Positions 35,650 through 47,382 of a DNA stretch of 63,252 nt are shown one piece after another (the stretch's first letter is position 1; each line of letters begins with the position of its first letter). The notes under the pieces are model-generated. The model did not search any database. It had not been told where the DNA came from and saw only the letters and a list, made by a program, of their open reading frames with translations. The translations under genes and the position numbers were made by a program. The stretch is from Amanita rubescens. Its lineage: Eukaryota; Basidiomycota; Agaricomycetes; Agaricales; Amanitaceae. The stretch lies in assembly GCA_015039365.1 (NCBI GenBank), contig WION01000300.1, positions 1 to 63,252 of the forward strand. The letters are read 5' to 3'.

Positions 35650-37880
35650 CACTCAGTTCCGTGTTCCTCCCCCAAACTTCCTCTCGCCTTTTCCAACACA
35701 ACCCTTGATGTTGAGACTCTCCGGGCGGAATTGGCACCAGCCGATAGGCACCACACATTCCATATCCACTTCCTCCCTCAAACACTCATCCACATCCACC
35801 GCCGAAGAAAATATGATCCCTTTGGTAAATCGTTCATACCGCGTACCGAGCATATACGCGAGTATTGTGAGCATTACTCTCGTCCCTGCACGGCGCGTTA
35901 CTTGTCTTCTTCCTTGACGAGGTACCGCAATTCATCGTGCACCGAGATGAGGTATCACGCCCGGATATGGTACCGCTTGAAGGATGTCGAGGTAATCCAC
36001 ACCGGAGGATTGGATGACCCAGTCGATTCTCGAACGTATATAATCCAATCCGAGTTCGTTCGGGAGGTTCTCCTTGCTTAACGCGTACGTCATGCCGCAT
36101 CCCAACGCAGGCGTCCTAGGCTTCTCTGAATTCGTAATCTGTTCGAGCTTGTTGAACACGAAGCTCTCGGATCCTAACTTTCGATCAAACATGTCGGATT
36201 GATGAGTATTGCAGCCCTTTGTGGAAGCGTACAGATTTTCGGCGAGTTTTTGAGCTTCCGATATGGACATCCCGGCGTTGGCTTGGAGGAGCAGAACGCC
36301 ATGATATTTCATCCCGGCCCCATAAAACCTCTAATAGTTGAGCGTGGCCGGGGACAAGCCGAGGATCTTTGCCGTTTTCGAATGCAAGTCCGTCCCAGCG
36401 CTTTTCGCCCCTTCGAGCGTCATCCATCCACCCCAATGCCGTCACCGTGCATACCAAACTGCGCGTCTCCCATACAACTCGAGCTCTTCCGAATCGACAT
36501 TGGCACCGGTGATTGCGTAGCCGGGTGGTGCACGGACCATCCTGACCCGACGCGGTTCTTTTTCGCATTGGAAGCTTTCAACCAAGCCTTTTCAATCGCA
36601 CTGCGGGTGACGGTACCCATGGTAATGACTTGAGGGAGGATTATGCCCCACTTGTCCTTATCCTCGAAACACAATTTCCGCCCGCCGCCCTCCATCTGGT
36701 TCATAATCCGATCTCTCGAGCTCATCCAATAACTGCAAACTGCGTTCCATTCGAGGGCCTCTTTCGCCTCTCCACCCGGACTTGTCAGCATCCCATCCAC
36801 TACATACTTGACGAAGGTTTTGCCGAGCGGAGAACCCACGTTGGCTTTTTCACGGAACGCAAACTCGAATCGGGAGGGTTGGAGAATGTCAGATGGTCCG
36901 TGCTTGGAAGTTTCCGAGACGGAAGAAGGAACGCTTGTTCTCTCGAATGAAATAAAAGGTTGTCTCTCCACACCAACTCTGTGCAATTCGGTTCCGAGAT
37001 CGATCGTACCGGGAGGTAAACCTTTTTTCAAGTCCCAGTACCATTAATGGAGGGCGCTTTCTGCACTTTCCGTTTTGTCTTTTTCTTTGGGCTCCAATCT
37101 AGTTGAGAGAACCACGGATCTTGAACAATGACGGATTCGGGATCCTTCCTAGCCTCTTCCAGCACGCGAGGCAAGTTTCTGTATTCGATTGTCCATGTCC
37201 TTTGAACCAGACGATAACGACCTAGCGATGTCGCTATCGTCAGACGTCATCTCGCCCGAGGCCAACAGTACTTTGCGTGGCGCGGACCAACGATCTGACT
37301 GGTCTTCTGACCGCGAGCGGTGCAGTTTGCCCACTTTTCGACGTAATTCCAGCCCTTGGTCGCGATTATCATACGCCAGCTTGAGCAGTAAGGGGACGAT
37401 ACGGGAAGGAGATCCACCTTAAGTAACGTAAAAAAAAAGACGGCAATGAAAAAAGCACGTCTACTCACCACACACCCCGATTTTCCAACGTCCAATCTAA
37501 CTGTGCCAACCACAGATCCTTCATACCACGTATTGGAAGAGGCGGCTATGGCGACTCGTGACGGGGTATGGATGGCCCTCTTTCAGCATGGTTTCTACGT
37601 CAAAAAACGGAATCCGGGAGGCCGTCGTGGATAGGGAAGGGTACGGGTTCGCCGAAACTGGCGCCGCCGTGCCAAATTGTAGTAGCGCTTTGTCCAGCCT
37701 TTTTGGGAGATGTTCCATTCGGGAGGGGAGGCATTTGCAAGGTCGGGTGCGAGGTTGCGGTAAGGAGAAGCTGTGGCGAGACCGATGCGGTGGAAGTGTT
37801 CTGGAAGGGTCGAGAGAGTGAGTTGCAAGATGGTCGCGTGGACACGGCGGAGAACAGCTTGTTGGTGGGCGCGCAAGTGA
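35650..37880 (-). pseudogene. MIP1: Frameshifted mitochondrial DNA polymerase gamma (MIP1-like)
   Basis: Order and content match fungal mitochondrial DNA polymerase from the N-terminal third to the C-terminus, but the frame changes repeatedly. Recognisable pieces in order: HFHRIGLATASPYRNLAPDL and SQKGWT (37.8-37.7 kb), FGEPVPFPIHDG, FDVETMLKEGHPYPV (exonuclease start), CSYWMSSRDRIMNQM and ILPQVITMGTVTR (about 36.7-36.6 kb), APPGYAITGANVDSEEL, GDAQFGMHG, then [14 protein letters not shown] followed by an in-frame TAG at NY*RFYGAG. These are followed by ESFVFNKLEQI, SRIDWVIQSSGVDYL (polymerase motif C region), SVHDELRYLVKEEDK with a TAA, and AVDVDECLREEVDM. At least eight frame changes and two in-frame stops cannot be explained by introns. 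Neighbouring genes are intact, so a true pseudogene is more likely than sequence error. The functional copy is presumably elsewhere. Confidence 0.82.
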
Positions 37881-38276
37881 GAAACCGTTTTATGTTAATC
37901 GAAGCAAAACGTGATGTCAGGCTATCACTGATATCTTTGCCGCCCTACGACTCTCACGCTCTGGTCACGCTCAGCTGTTTGCAATCGTTCCTGATCAACC
38001 CCGGTCACTGAATGAAAAGAAGTCCTAACAACGCCAACTGTACCTAGAAATCATCACAAAGTTGTTCTTTTGCGAGCCGTAGCGTAGTACCCTGCACCTC
38101 AAATCGTTCTTCCAACCAGCACCACAAATATACTGCACACAGTGACGCACATTGAATTGCACACTTTTCTGTTTCAATCTGAGCGTTTATAGTCAGTAGT
38201 CACTGGTATTGGAGCACGGTGTCAATAATAAAAAACGAACAGCGTTTCCTTTTCCGCAATTTCCTGCCTTGCTTTC

Positions 38277-38692
38277 TTGAAGCTAGTTTCGACGACGTTA
38301 TACTTGGCAGCACTCTTGGCCGATGCCAATGCCGCACTTGAACTCCGTTATCGACGCCAGGAGTACTTTGAACGCTTCCTCCCGTTCGCTTTCAGCCCGG
38401 AGTTTGATTATTTCGGTGTTCGTCTCAATTACTGTGTATCTAGCAATACGATTGGATGTTTCTGGTGTACACTTGCGGGTCGATGACCAGGGAAATAGCA
38501 TCTCGTACGAAGGCCCAGTGCTCATGGAAGAAACCTCCGAGAAAGATGTCCGATACCTCGTGGAGGTATTGTATCACTGGGTATGTCTGAGTCTAAATGC
38601 GGAATAGTGATGATAACTGACTTTCTTTTTTATGTCATTTGCAGCTGAGGACAGACGGCGATATCAAGAATGATCCCCTTTGCATGACTTAA
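38277..38692 (+). CDS. Possible small two-exon hypothetical gene
   Basis: A plus-strand frame ending in MEETSEKDVRYLVEVLYHW is followed by a good intron (gtatgtctg to ttgcag, about 38579-38643). A terminal exon then reads LRTDGDIKNDPLCMT and a stop at about 38692. The 5' end is unclear: one frame begins with a hydrophobic, signal-like MKLVSTTLYLAALLADANA at 38277 but is not in phase with the rest. The opposite strand is also open. Low confidence; no family recognised. Confidence 0.28.
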
Positions 38693-39105
38693 TTATTGAC
38701 TCTACCGCATGAATCCGAATGAAAGTCAGTGACTTGGTCAAGATTTTTATAATATTCTGCTGGTTATCATGTCCCTCGGGTTGAAGTGGAATCGTGATCC
38801 GACCGAGAATGTTTTGAACTTTGAAACGCTTGATGCCACCACCGCTCGTGTGTGAACATCGCATACCATGCTCGGCTTGATGCTGAGGTGGTTTTACGTA
38901 GGGCTGCGATGTCATCTCAGTTGCGGGCACTGACACGGGGAAGATGTTCACGACTGGGCGCAGATGAAGCAAAAGGCAAAGGCATTCTAGAGATAATACA
39001 AACACAACCGAGAAAGAAGGATTCCTTGCCCTAACCCTTCAACAATCCTCCTGAAATGTCTTCTACTCTCCAGCCTACAAACAAACGACCCAATATGCCC
39101 AGGCC

Positions 39106-39602
39106 CTACGGGCCGTAGCAGCTTGCATAGTCTGAGCAAGAGTATACTTCACCAGCGCAGTCGTTCTGGAAGTTCTGGTTGTTGGCGCGGTAGCAAGTGT
39201 AGGTGTTGCCACCGGCGCTGATGGTACCCAGGACCTGGTCAGTGGCCGCACCGCAGTTGGACGTCGACCAAGTGCCGCTGCCAGACGGCGTCGGAATCGT
39301 CGCCCCTGAAGTGGAGCACGAGCCGCTGTCGTAGAGGAAGGAAGCGTCGTTGCTAGCGATGAGGAGAGTATGGTCAGAAGTTGGAAGTACAAAAAAGGGG
39401 GCCCTAATTACCATGATCCGAGATTGTTGTCACCCCAGTGGATATAAAAGTTGTTCACGCAGGAAACGCCGCCTGTACCGATAGGAATGCAGCCGTTGCA
39501 GTACGACATGGTAAGCTTCTGGCTACGCTTCATCAGCGTGCTGGGAGAGGCAACGACGGCCCCGGCCAGGACAGCAGCGAGGATAGCACGAATATAAAAC
39601 AT
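39106..39602 (-). CDS. Small cysteine-rich secreted protein
   Basis: Two exons (39602 to about 39413, then about 39355-39106) join through a canonical intron of about 57 bp to give about 150 residues. The start is a clear signal peptide (MFYIRAILAAVLAGAVVA, then SPS). A KR pair follows that could be a Kex2 site, then a mature chain with about ten cysteines, rich in G, S, T and N, ending SCSDYASCYGP. No catalytic motif or known domain is visible. Such proteins are extracellular in fungi and are often called effector candidates; that role is only a possibility here. A TATA-like atttatatact lies about 100 bp upstream. Confidence 0.75.
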
Positions 39603-41824
39603 TTCGACTTGGGGGAGCAGATGGAGGAAGAAAGGGTCTTGGATTCTTAGCTGGATGAGGATGGTTGGGAGAACAGGATGACTGGTAGGAGATGAGGATT
39701 GAAAGGGATTTATATACTGGCCCAGATTGCTTCCGAGTCTGAAGAAACCTCAGGTTTTAGCGCCGATTGGGTCTAGCTGAACTTACGTGTGTATAGGTTT
39801 CAGGATGGCAGAAACCTTGATGACACTTCAAGTCTGTTAGTGGGCTTTTCAGCACTGCGTCCGAAACCCAGCATCTAGCATACTTTAACCTAGAGGACAG
39901 GTAAGCACAGTGGACAGAGGGATGGGGTACCATCTTAACAACGGCGTTGGAAGGTAAGTCTCAGAATACGTTGACCACCGCTGGCAGAATGTCGGTGTTG
40001 AAGTTTCGCAGGCGAGCGCTTTCAGGGAGTGATTGGTTGAGTTGATGGGTGTAATGGTCCGCTGCGCACGGCAAGAAGTGTCCGAGGCTCATGATTTTTT
40101 GTATTTATGATATAATCTGTTCGGACTTGCCTCGGAGAGTCGGAAAGCCTACATCAGGAAAAACTGAGATGGCTAATTAAGCTAAATTACCCAGGTCCAA
40201 GTAGCATTCTCCCCCATACAAGCTCACACTGCTCATGTAGCCTTTCAAGCTCAGCCCGGCTTATCGGAATTGAAGTTTTACAGTAGTCTCCAGCTGTTAG
40301 TTGGCTTATATCAAGGAGAAAATGCACAGAAGCGAACTTTGACCTGGTTAATCCTCTTAAACCCCTCACAGCATTTTCCAATGTCACCACTAAACCAGTT
40401 GCTATTTCAGTGATTACTACCCTACAATCCATGACATTTATACCTAGTTACAAGTTCTGAGGTATAGTTTTACCTGCTTCAAAGCAATGGGGAAATTAAG
40501 AATTTTTAAGAATCTCAGTTTTTCCTGATGTAGTAGCAAATGCACGTAAAGCATCGACCTCTCCAAAAATCCGTCTTGTGGGGGGGAGGGCCTGGCGCTG
40601 GCGCTGGATCCTTTATTGCACCTGCTGCGGTAATTACCTTTTGGTTATCAGGAATCCTGACCGTTGAATTCAGCTCGGAAGCAATTAGATCTGACAAAGC
40701 ACTAGTACCGGGTCCAATCCAACTGTTATCTCTCCCACGTCAAACCCTCACTCCCACCCCAGCGCTTTCTGTCAAGTATGGGTACGAGCGTTACTACCCG
40801 CGTCGCGAGCCTCAATAGATAGAAAAATTTTGATCACGACGATACCTATCTGCTATTGTGAGTCAGTAGTGGTCAGCGACGGCAATACCTCCACGAGACG
40901 TCGGCTGGAGCGTCCTGGATGGACATTGAGGGCAACGCCAAGCTACCGTGGGAACGACCTAGAACCCGAAATGCGCAGAGAGAGCGACTCGATATGCTCC
41001 CACTATGGTCATATCACAGACTCAGGTTACCGTTCAGTGCGCCTCAACGACTCCACCTCCTACCTCCGGTTCAGGTCATCAATGCAAACGTTCTAGTAGC
41101 CGCTCGCACTTCAGCATAGCTACATGCAGTACCATCGTCATGATCATCATCAAAGTTGAAGTACACGTAGGTGTGCAATCGTGAGCATTTCGATAACCCA
41201 TTTCGACGGTTTCAACTAACTGACGTTGTATGCATCAATCATGTTCGAGTTCTTGCACACCTTCTTTTCATCTTATTCGGCATTTCTATGATCGCGACTC
41301 CAGTCCATATGCCTTTCAAGTTACACCGATAAGCCCTTCCGACTACGGTTCCCGGCACAAAGATTAGTGGGACACCTACTCTTATCCCAAGTTCCATGTA
41401 TCTCATTCACGTCACAGGATGTTCTGCGGATTTACGATAATTGACGCTTGATCGATTGGAATCGTTAGCTAAGGGTCCAAATGCGAAACCTGAACATCCG
41501 ACGGAGACAAAGATCATCTCGTCTTAGACGCTAAGGAGAATGCAGCCCTTTTCGTCGGCAACCAGTTCCGTTGGTTAGTGGTGTAATACACTCCGATAAC
41601 CCTTTAACTGTCTCAGGTATTTTACAGAAATATATCTCCGCTGGGTATCGGGAGAGCGAGAATGCCACCTCAGCATCGAAATGGCAGAAGATCATGTTCT
41701 CTGCATGGGCATTTATGGGAGGAAGATATATCGCTATTCTGATAGATGCAGGTCATTGTAACGAACATCCGTTAATGACAATATAATTATCGTTTTCCTC
41801 AATGCGCAGCTGCATACCCCGCAA
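39603..41824. other. Intergenic region without a supported gene
   Basis: Several short open frames occur on both strands (for example 40187-40432 minus, about 81 codons). None shows splice-consistent extension or a recognisable motif. No repeat array is present. It may hold regulatory DNA for the secreted protein gene at its left edge. Confidence 0.45.
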
Positions 41825-42278
41825 TATATCGACTAGGGAAAGAGGAACATTGGTCATAGTTGATGAATCCTCGGGCTTCAAGCTCGACAAAGCTCGAAAA
41901 ATAGACTATGCGATACAGCTAACAAAATGTGGGGCCAGGCCAGGCCCAGCATTCCCAATTTCTGCTGAGACGGGCAGGCCGTGCAGATTTCGCGCTTTAG
42001 ACGTTACATCTTCTCGATTGATTCAAACTCAAACATAGGATTCAATTGCGAAATGGGACGTGATGAAATGAAACGGCCTCGATTATGAATTCAAGGTAGC
42101 AAGGCGAGGATACCACAAGCGTACGGCGGGTTGGGGATGGTTCTGGATTTGATATCCATTCCTGCGCCTGCGATTCAACTAGCTACCCCCAGCGGTCTGG
42201 AATACGCGCATCTCACTCCATAAGACCAGAAACCGATATGGAACAGAAACTTACCGTTTTGCAGACAATTCCTGTATC

Positions 42279-42893
42279 CTACCTCCTCTCAGGTTTGACC
42301 TCAATCGTGAGTTCCTTCCAATCCTTTATTTCAATGTGAGCCACCAGGTCGGGATTAACGGTCGCAGATCGAGGATATCCATGGGGGACAAGATGCTGTA
42401 AATTTTCGCCGGTACACGTCAGATGCCCTTCAAAGGACAGTACTAGGCCACTGACCGCTGGAAGGGGAAACCATTTTTTGCCAAGGTGCTTCAAGTCCTC
42501 CTTGTCACCGTATAGATTTTCTTCCAATTCCATGGGCGCGTCCGAAGGCGCCCTGGGCGCATCCTGGGGCCGGAGGCTCCAAAGCTGTATCTCCGGTCCA
42601 TTGTCCAGAGTTACATAGAAAATATCGGAAAAATGGCGCCCCTCTTCAATAAACTTCTGTGTAACGTGAGTGGGATACAGTATTTCAAAAGCAAGTACTC
42701 AGCTTACTTTGGTTTCTTCGGGGTCGCGCCGCCAGAAACCTACTGCACTGCGGGGTATATTCCAGTTTATGTTAGTATAGGGTTTCCATTTGGTTGCTGG
42801 ACGCGGCTTCCCCGATGAAGGAAGACCAGGAACTGGTAGTGCGGCTGCCCAAGTGCCAAATACTAAGAAGAGCAATGCATGCAATAACAACAT
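42279..42893 (-). CDS. Secreted protein, duplicate A
   Basis: The first exon (42893 to about 42708) encodes a signal peptide (MLLLHALLFLVFGTWAAALP) and a proline- and lysine-rich segment ending FWRRDPEETK. A canonical intron of about 51 bp leads to an exon beginning KFIEEGRHFSDIFYVTLDNG and ending IEVKPERR at a stop at 42279. Total is about 183 residues with few cysteines. No known domain is recognised. It has a tandem paralogue at 43956-44573 with a near-identical C-terminal ~80 residues. Secretion is predicted from the N-terminus; function is unknown. Confidence 0.75.
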
Positions 42894-43955
42894 GATCTGC
42901 GTATATCCTTAAGTAATGAACTGGCCGTTAGTCGAGGGTGAAACGTGGGTTGATTTACGCACTAGAAAAGTATGGAGTCCAGCTCGGGGTGTGTGCCAGG
43001 GAATGACGCTGATTTATACGTTTTGATCAAGCGGGACGTTGCGTGCCAACCAACGTTTCAACTTTGATCAAGATCAGATGATGACTTTAGGTGACTACAT
43101 CTTGATCAATCAATACCAGGTTTCAGCGATTGCTGGCTCCTCCGATGCATTGCTTGGTGCGTATCGAACAGGGGCGCATATCGAACAGAGGTGCATTCCT
43201 CGCTTTGTATAGAAAAGTCCACCATGTAGTCAAGTTAGCCATATGGAAGAGGAGATGAGATGCTGCGACCGGTATTCAATCGGCCAGTTGTCATGCCAGC
43301 CAGCCTGATTAACAAAGGGTCAGAAGGGGTCAGAGTTGCACCAGGTGATCATGAGCCTATTTCGCTCGCGTCCCAAATGACCATCATAACATTATCGATA
43401 GATTGACTGCCAGGACAGAAAGTGTCTACCTTGTGAATTTCCACTGTTCCTCTTCAGTAAGCTCTGTCTTCCCATCTTTCAACGCTCTATATCGACTAGG
43501 GAAAGAGGGTCATTGGTCATAGTTGATGAATCCTCGGACTTCAAGCTCGACAAAGCTCGAAAAATAGACTATGCGGTGCAGCTAACAAAAGGTGGGGCGA
43601 GGTCAGGCCCAGCATTCCCAATTTCTGCTGTCTGCCACTTGTCATGCTGAGACAGGCAGGCCGTGCAGATTTCGCGCTTTAGACGTTACATCTTCTCGAT
43701 TGATTCAAACTCAAACATAGGATTCAATTGCGAAATGGGATGTGATGAAACGGCCTCGATTATGAATTCAAGGTAGCAAGGCGAGGACACCACAAGCGTA
43801 CGGCGGGTTGGGGATGGTTCTGGATTTGATATCCATTCCTGCGCCTGCGATTCAACCAGCTACCCCCAGCGGTCTGGAATACGCGCATCTCACTCCATAA
43901 GACCAGAAACCGATATGGAACAGAAACTTACCGTTTTGCAGACAATTCCTGTATC

Positions 43956-44573
43956 CTACCTCCTCCTCTCAGGTTTGACCTCAATCGTGAGTTCCTTCCA
44001 ATCCTTTATTTTAATGTGAGCCACCAGGTCGGGATTAACGGTCGCAGATCGAGGATATCCATGGGGGACAAGATGCTGTAAATTTTCGCCGGTACACGTC
44101 AGATGCCCTTCAAAGGACAGTACTAGGCCACTGACCGCTGGAAGGGGAAACCATTTTTTGCCAAGTTGCTCCAAGTTCTCCCTGTCGTCTAGATTGCCAT
44201 CCAATACCATGGGCGCATCCGACGGCTCCCTGGGCTCATCCTGGGGCCGGAGGCTCCAAAGCTGTATGTCCGGTGTGTTGTCTAGTAGAGTTACATAAAA
44301 AATATCGGAAAAATCGTGCCCCTCTTCAATAAATTTCTGTGTAACGTGAGTGGGATACAGTATTTCAAAAGCAAGTACTCAGCCTACTTTGGTTTCTTCG
44401 GCGTCGCGCCGCCAGAAACCTACTGCATTGCGGGGTACATTCCAGTGTATGTTATGATCGGGTTCATTTCTGGTTGCTGGACGCGGCTTCCTGTATAAAG
44501 GAAGACCAGGAACTGGTAGTGCGGCCGCCCAAGTGCCAAAAAATAAAAAGAGCAATGCATGCAATAACAACAT
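43956..44573 (-). CDS. Secreted protein, duplicate B
   Basis: It has the same two-exon structure as duplicate A (first exon from 44573, intron about 51 bp, stop at 43956) and about 185 residues. The signal peptide differs at one residue. The segment after it differs strongly (LYRKPRPATRNEPDHNIHWN where A has SSGKPRPATKWKPYTNINWN). The acidic middle also differs (MVLDGNLDDRENLEQ versus MELEENLYGDKEDLKH). The C-terminal half from GKKWFPLPAVSGL is almost unchanged, with one extra terminal arginine. Both copies appear intact. Confidence 0.75.
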
Positions 44574-45108
44574 GATCTGCGTATATGTCCTTAAGTAATG
44601 AACTGGCGGTTAGTTGAGAGTGGGACGTGGGTTGATTTACGCACCAGAAAAGCATGGAGTCCAGCTCGGGGTGTGTGCTAGGGAATGACGCTGATTTATA
44701 CGTTTTGATCGAGCGGGACGTTGCGTACCAACCACTGCCAACCAACGTTATCAAGATCAAATGATATCACATCAATGGCACCAGGTTTCAGCAATTGCTG
44801 GCTCCCCCGATGTATTGCTTGGTGCGTATCGAACAGAGGCGCATTCCTTGCTTTGTGTAGAAAAGTCCACCGTGTAGTCAAGTTCGCCATATGGAAGAGG
44901 GGATGAAGTGCCGCGACCGGTATTCAATCGGCCAGTTGTCATGCCAGCCAGCCTGATTAACAAAGGACGCCGAGGGTCAGAATTGCACGAGGTGAGCCTA
45001 TTTCGCTCGCGTCCCGAATGGCCATCATAACATTATCGATAGATTGTCTCCTGTCAGGACAGAAAGTGTCTACCTCGCGGTATACTGTAGCAGCCGAAGA
45101 CCATAACC

Positions 45109-46026
45109 TCACCCTGTTTCATCTTTCCCCGACCCACCGCTTCTTCTGCCCAATTCTTTTGTGACCTCTTCAATAATTTTCCACTGTTCCTCTTCAGTAA
45201 GCTCTGTCTTCCCATCTTTCAACGCTTCATCCACCTTCTCCAATATCAAATCCCGAAATTCATCCTCATCTTCCGTGGCGAATGGACTCCCCGATAGATT
45301 TTCCTGCGACGGCTCGGTAGCCTGAGGCGTATAATCCAAAAAGTTTTCAGCGAGGACAGGAATCACCGTCTCGTCCCTATCCAGAATCCGCCGTATAGCA
45401 CTCTCTCCTTCGGGATTCGGAGAGAGAATCGTAAGCGGCAGTACCTCCGGATCTTCGTCCATCTTCAGGACAAGCTCTTCTTCGCTTGTCACATTATCGA
45501 ATTCGGCCAAGAATTGTTTGTTCACGTCGTAGAGGAAAAAACGTGTAGGCTCCTGGAAGAGCGTAAAAACAAACTGGTTCCGCGAGTTTGAGAAGAGAAG
45601 AGGTCGAGTTTCGCCACGGAGGTTGTATAGTATGTTTGCGATCATCTCGATTTGGGGAAGCATTAAGAAGTAGGGCGAGGACCAGTAGAAAGTCAGGAGG
45701 TAGGGCCAGTGTTCCCATTCGCTGCTCCATCCGCCGCTCGGAATGCTTGGAGGGGGAGGCCATGCTGATTTTGCGTTTTTGACAATGTCTTCGATTTGCG
45801 CTTTGTCCTTGCGGCTAATTCAGATAGGTTACTTGGAACGGGATGGGATACGCACGAGGTCTGTTTCTATACCCTCTCCTGCGAGCCTATCCGCGGCAGA
45901 TAATGTAGAGGAAAGTCGTGCACTGTTTTTTTTATACTGTAAGACGGGTTGTAAAAGAGAAACGGTGAAACACAAACTTGAACTTGGTATTCAAAGCTGG
46001 ACGTGAAATTGCCTTTTTAAAGCCAT
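45109..46026 (-). CDS. Hypothetical protein, divergent from sdhB
   Basis: The main exon is open from about 45814 to the stop at 45109 and reads KAQIEDIVKNAKSAWPPPP, GGWSSEWEHWPYLLTFYW, then MIANILYNLRGETRPLLF. It ends with an acidic tail and GRRSGGSGKDETG. Upstream coding-like sequence (NSARLSSTLSAADRLAGEG) and an ATG at 46026 can be added through introns, giving about 260 residues, but those joins are uncertain. No family is recognised. It shares a spacer of about 175 bp with sdhB, read the other way. A 46-bp piece of its 3' coding region was copied into the segmental duplication at 43441-43486. Confidence 0.6.
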
Positions 46027-46200
46027 AATATGACGAAGTCCTTAGCAAACGCCGCGTCAAACAGGGTGCTCGTCGTTGGAGACAGCGAGCGAGAAACATA
46101 ACTTGGTGCTCACCAAATGGACGAATTTGATTGGCTGAAGGGAGTTTCCGAAATCACACGCGCGACAACTTCCCGGCTCCCGCTCTCCGTCCATCCAACC

Positions 46201-47270
46201 ATGTTGTTGCCAAAGTCTCTGCCAGCCGTACGCTGCAACTTCGTGCGTACGTTCTCCTCGACCTCGCGTGCAGCGCAGGCGGTACCAACAGAGAAACCAG
46301 TCTTGATGAAGGAGTTCAAGATATACCGTTGGGTGCGCCCTTTCGTTATAGGAGAAAAACAGAGTCTGACGACGTTGGATGTAGAATCCTGATGACCCTG
46401 CAAAGAAACCGCATCTCGAGTCATACAAGATTGACCTCAACCAGACAGGCACTATGGTATGTTTCACCGGCTGAGAACTCCCGGCCAAGCTGAACCGGAT
46501 TTGAACAGGTCCTAGATGCCCTAATCAAGATCAAGAACGAGGTTGACCCTACCCTTACTTTCCGTCGTTCTTGCAGAGAGGGTATTTGCGGCTCGTGCGC
46601 AATGAACATTGATGGGCAGAACACATTGGCTTGCTTGTGCAGGATTGACCGTAATCCAAGCAAGGATAGCAAGATTTATCCTCTCCCACACAGTGAATTG
46701 TATTTTCTTGTTTCGCCTCATACTCGCGTTGAATGTTGCTATTATAGTGTATATCGTCAAGGACCTCGTTCCTGACATGACCCTCTTCTACAAGCAATAC
46801 AAGTCAATACAACCTTGGCTTCAGAACGATAACCCTCCAGAGAAAGGCACGTAGTTCTCATATCAATGTTTTTTACATTTTGTATAACCCAGTTTATGGG
46901 CAGAATTCCATCAGTCTATTGAAGACCGAAAGAAACTGGACGGCATGTACGAATGCATCCTCTGCGCATGCTGTTCGACGTCGTGCCCTTCTTATTGGTG
47001 GAATCAAGATGCATATCTCGGGCCTGCCACCCTTATGCAGGCGTATCGCTGGATTGCTGATTCGCGGGATGCAAATGGCGCAGAGAGGAAGGAAAGATTG
47101 CAGAACGAGATGAGCCTGTATAGGTGTCATACCATTTTCAATTGTGAGTATCTTTTCCTCTCATGCAAGTTCGGGGTCCCATTTAGTTTTTAGGCTCTCG
47201 TACGTGCCCCAAGGGACTCAACCCTGCAGAGGCCATTGCAAAGATTAAGCTCGAAATGGCATCCGAGTAG
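46201..47270 (+). CDS. sdhB: Succinate dehydrogenase iron-sulfur subunit, mitochondrial
   Basis: SdhB is the electron-transferring subunit of mitochondrial complex II, passing electrons from the flavoprotein to ubiquinone through three Fe-S clusters. Exons from the ATG at 46201 to the stop at 47268-47270 encode about 265 residues. The N-terminus [20 protein letters not shown] is a mitochondrial presequence. The 2Fe-2S ligands are in [18 protein letters not shown] plus LAC. The 4Fe-4S ligands are in [17 protein letters not shown]. The 3Fe-4S cluster and quinone-site region is [17 protein letters not shown], split by an intron inside FNC. Five introns are placed. The fourth is ambiguous: a GC-AG intron 46847-46903 preserving PPEKEFHQS, or a 42-bp GT-AG intron 46851-46892 adding five residues. 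Confidence 0.96.
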
Positions 47271-47382
47271 CCAGCCGGGGCCAATGAGCATTCTCGCATG
47301 TATCATGCATACCTGTATATCATGCAATCGCTAATACTACAAATTCATTGCGAGTCCAAGATGAAATAAAATAAAGCGAAAG

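Larger units (their letters stand above)
41825..45226. repeat. Head-to-tail segmental duplication, two units of ~1.65-1.75 kb
   Basis: Unit A (41825-43486) and unit B (43487-45226) are highly similar over most of their length. Both begin 'atatcgactagggaaagag' and carry the same secreted-protein gene. Unit A ends with 46 bp (43441-43486) identical to 45181-45226, which is coding sequence of the neighbouring hypothetical gene. It then passes directly into the start of unit B. Unit A lacks about 100 bp present in B around 45080-45172. Confidence 0.88.
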
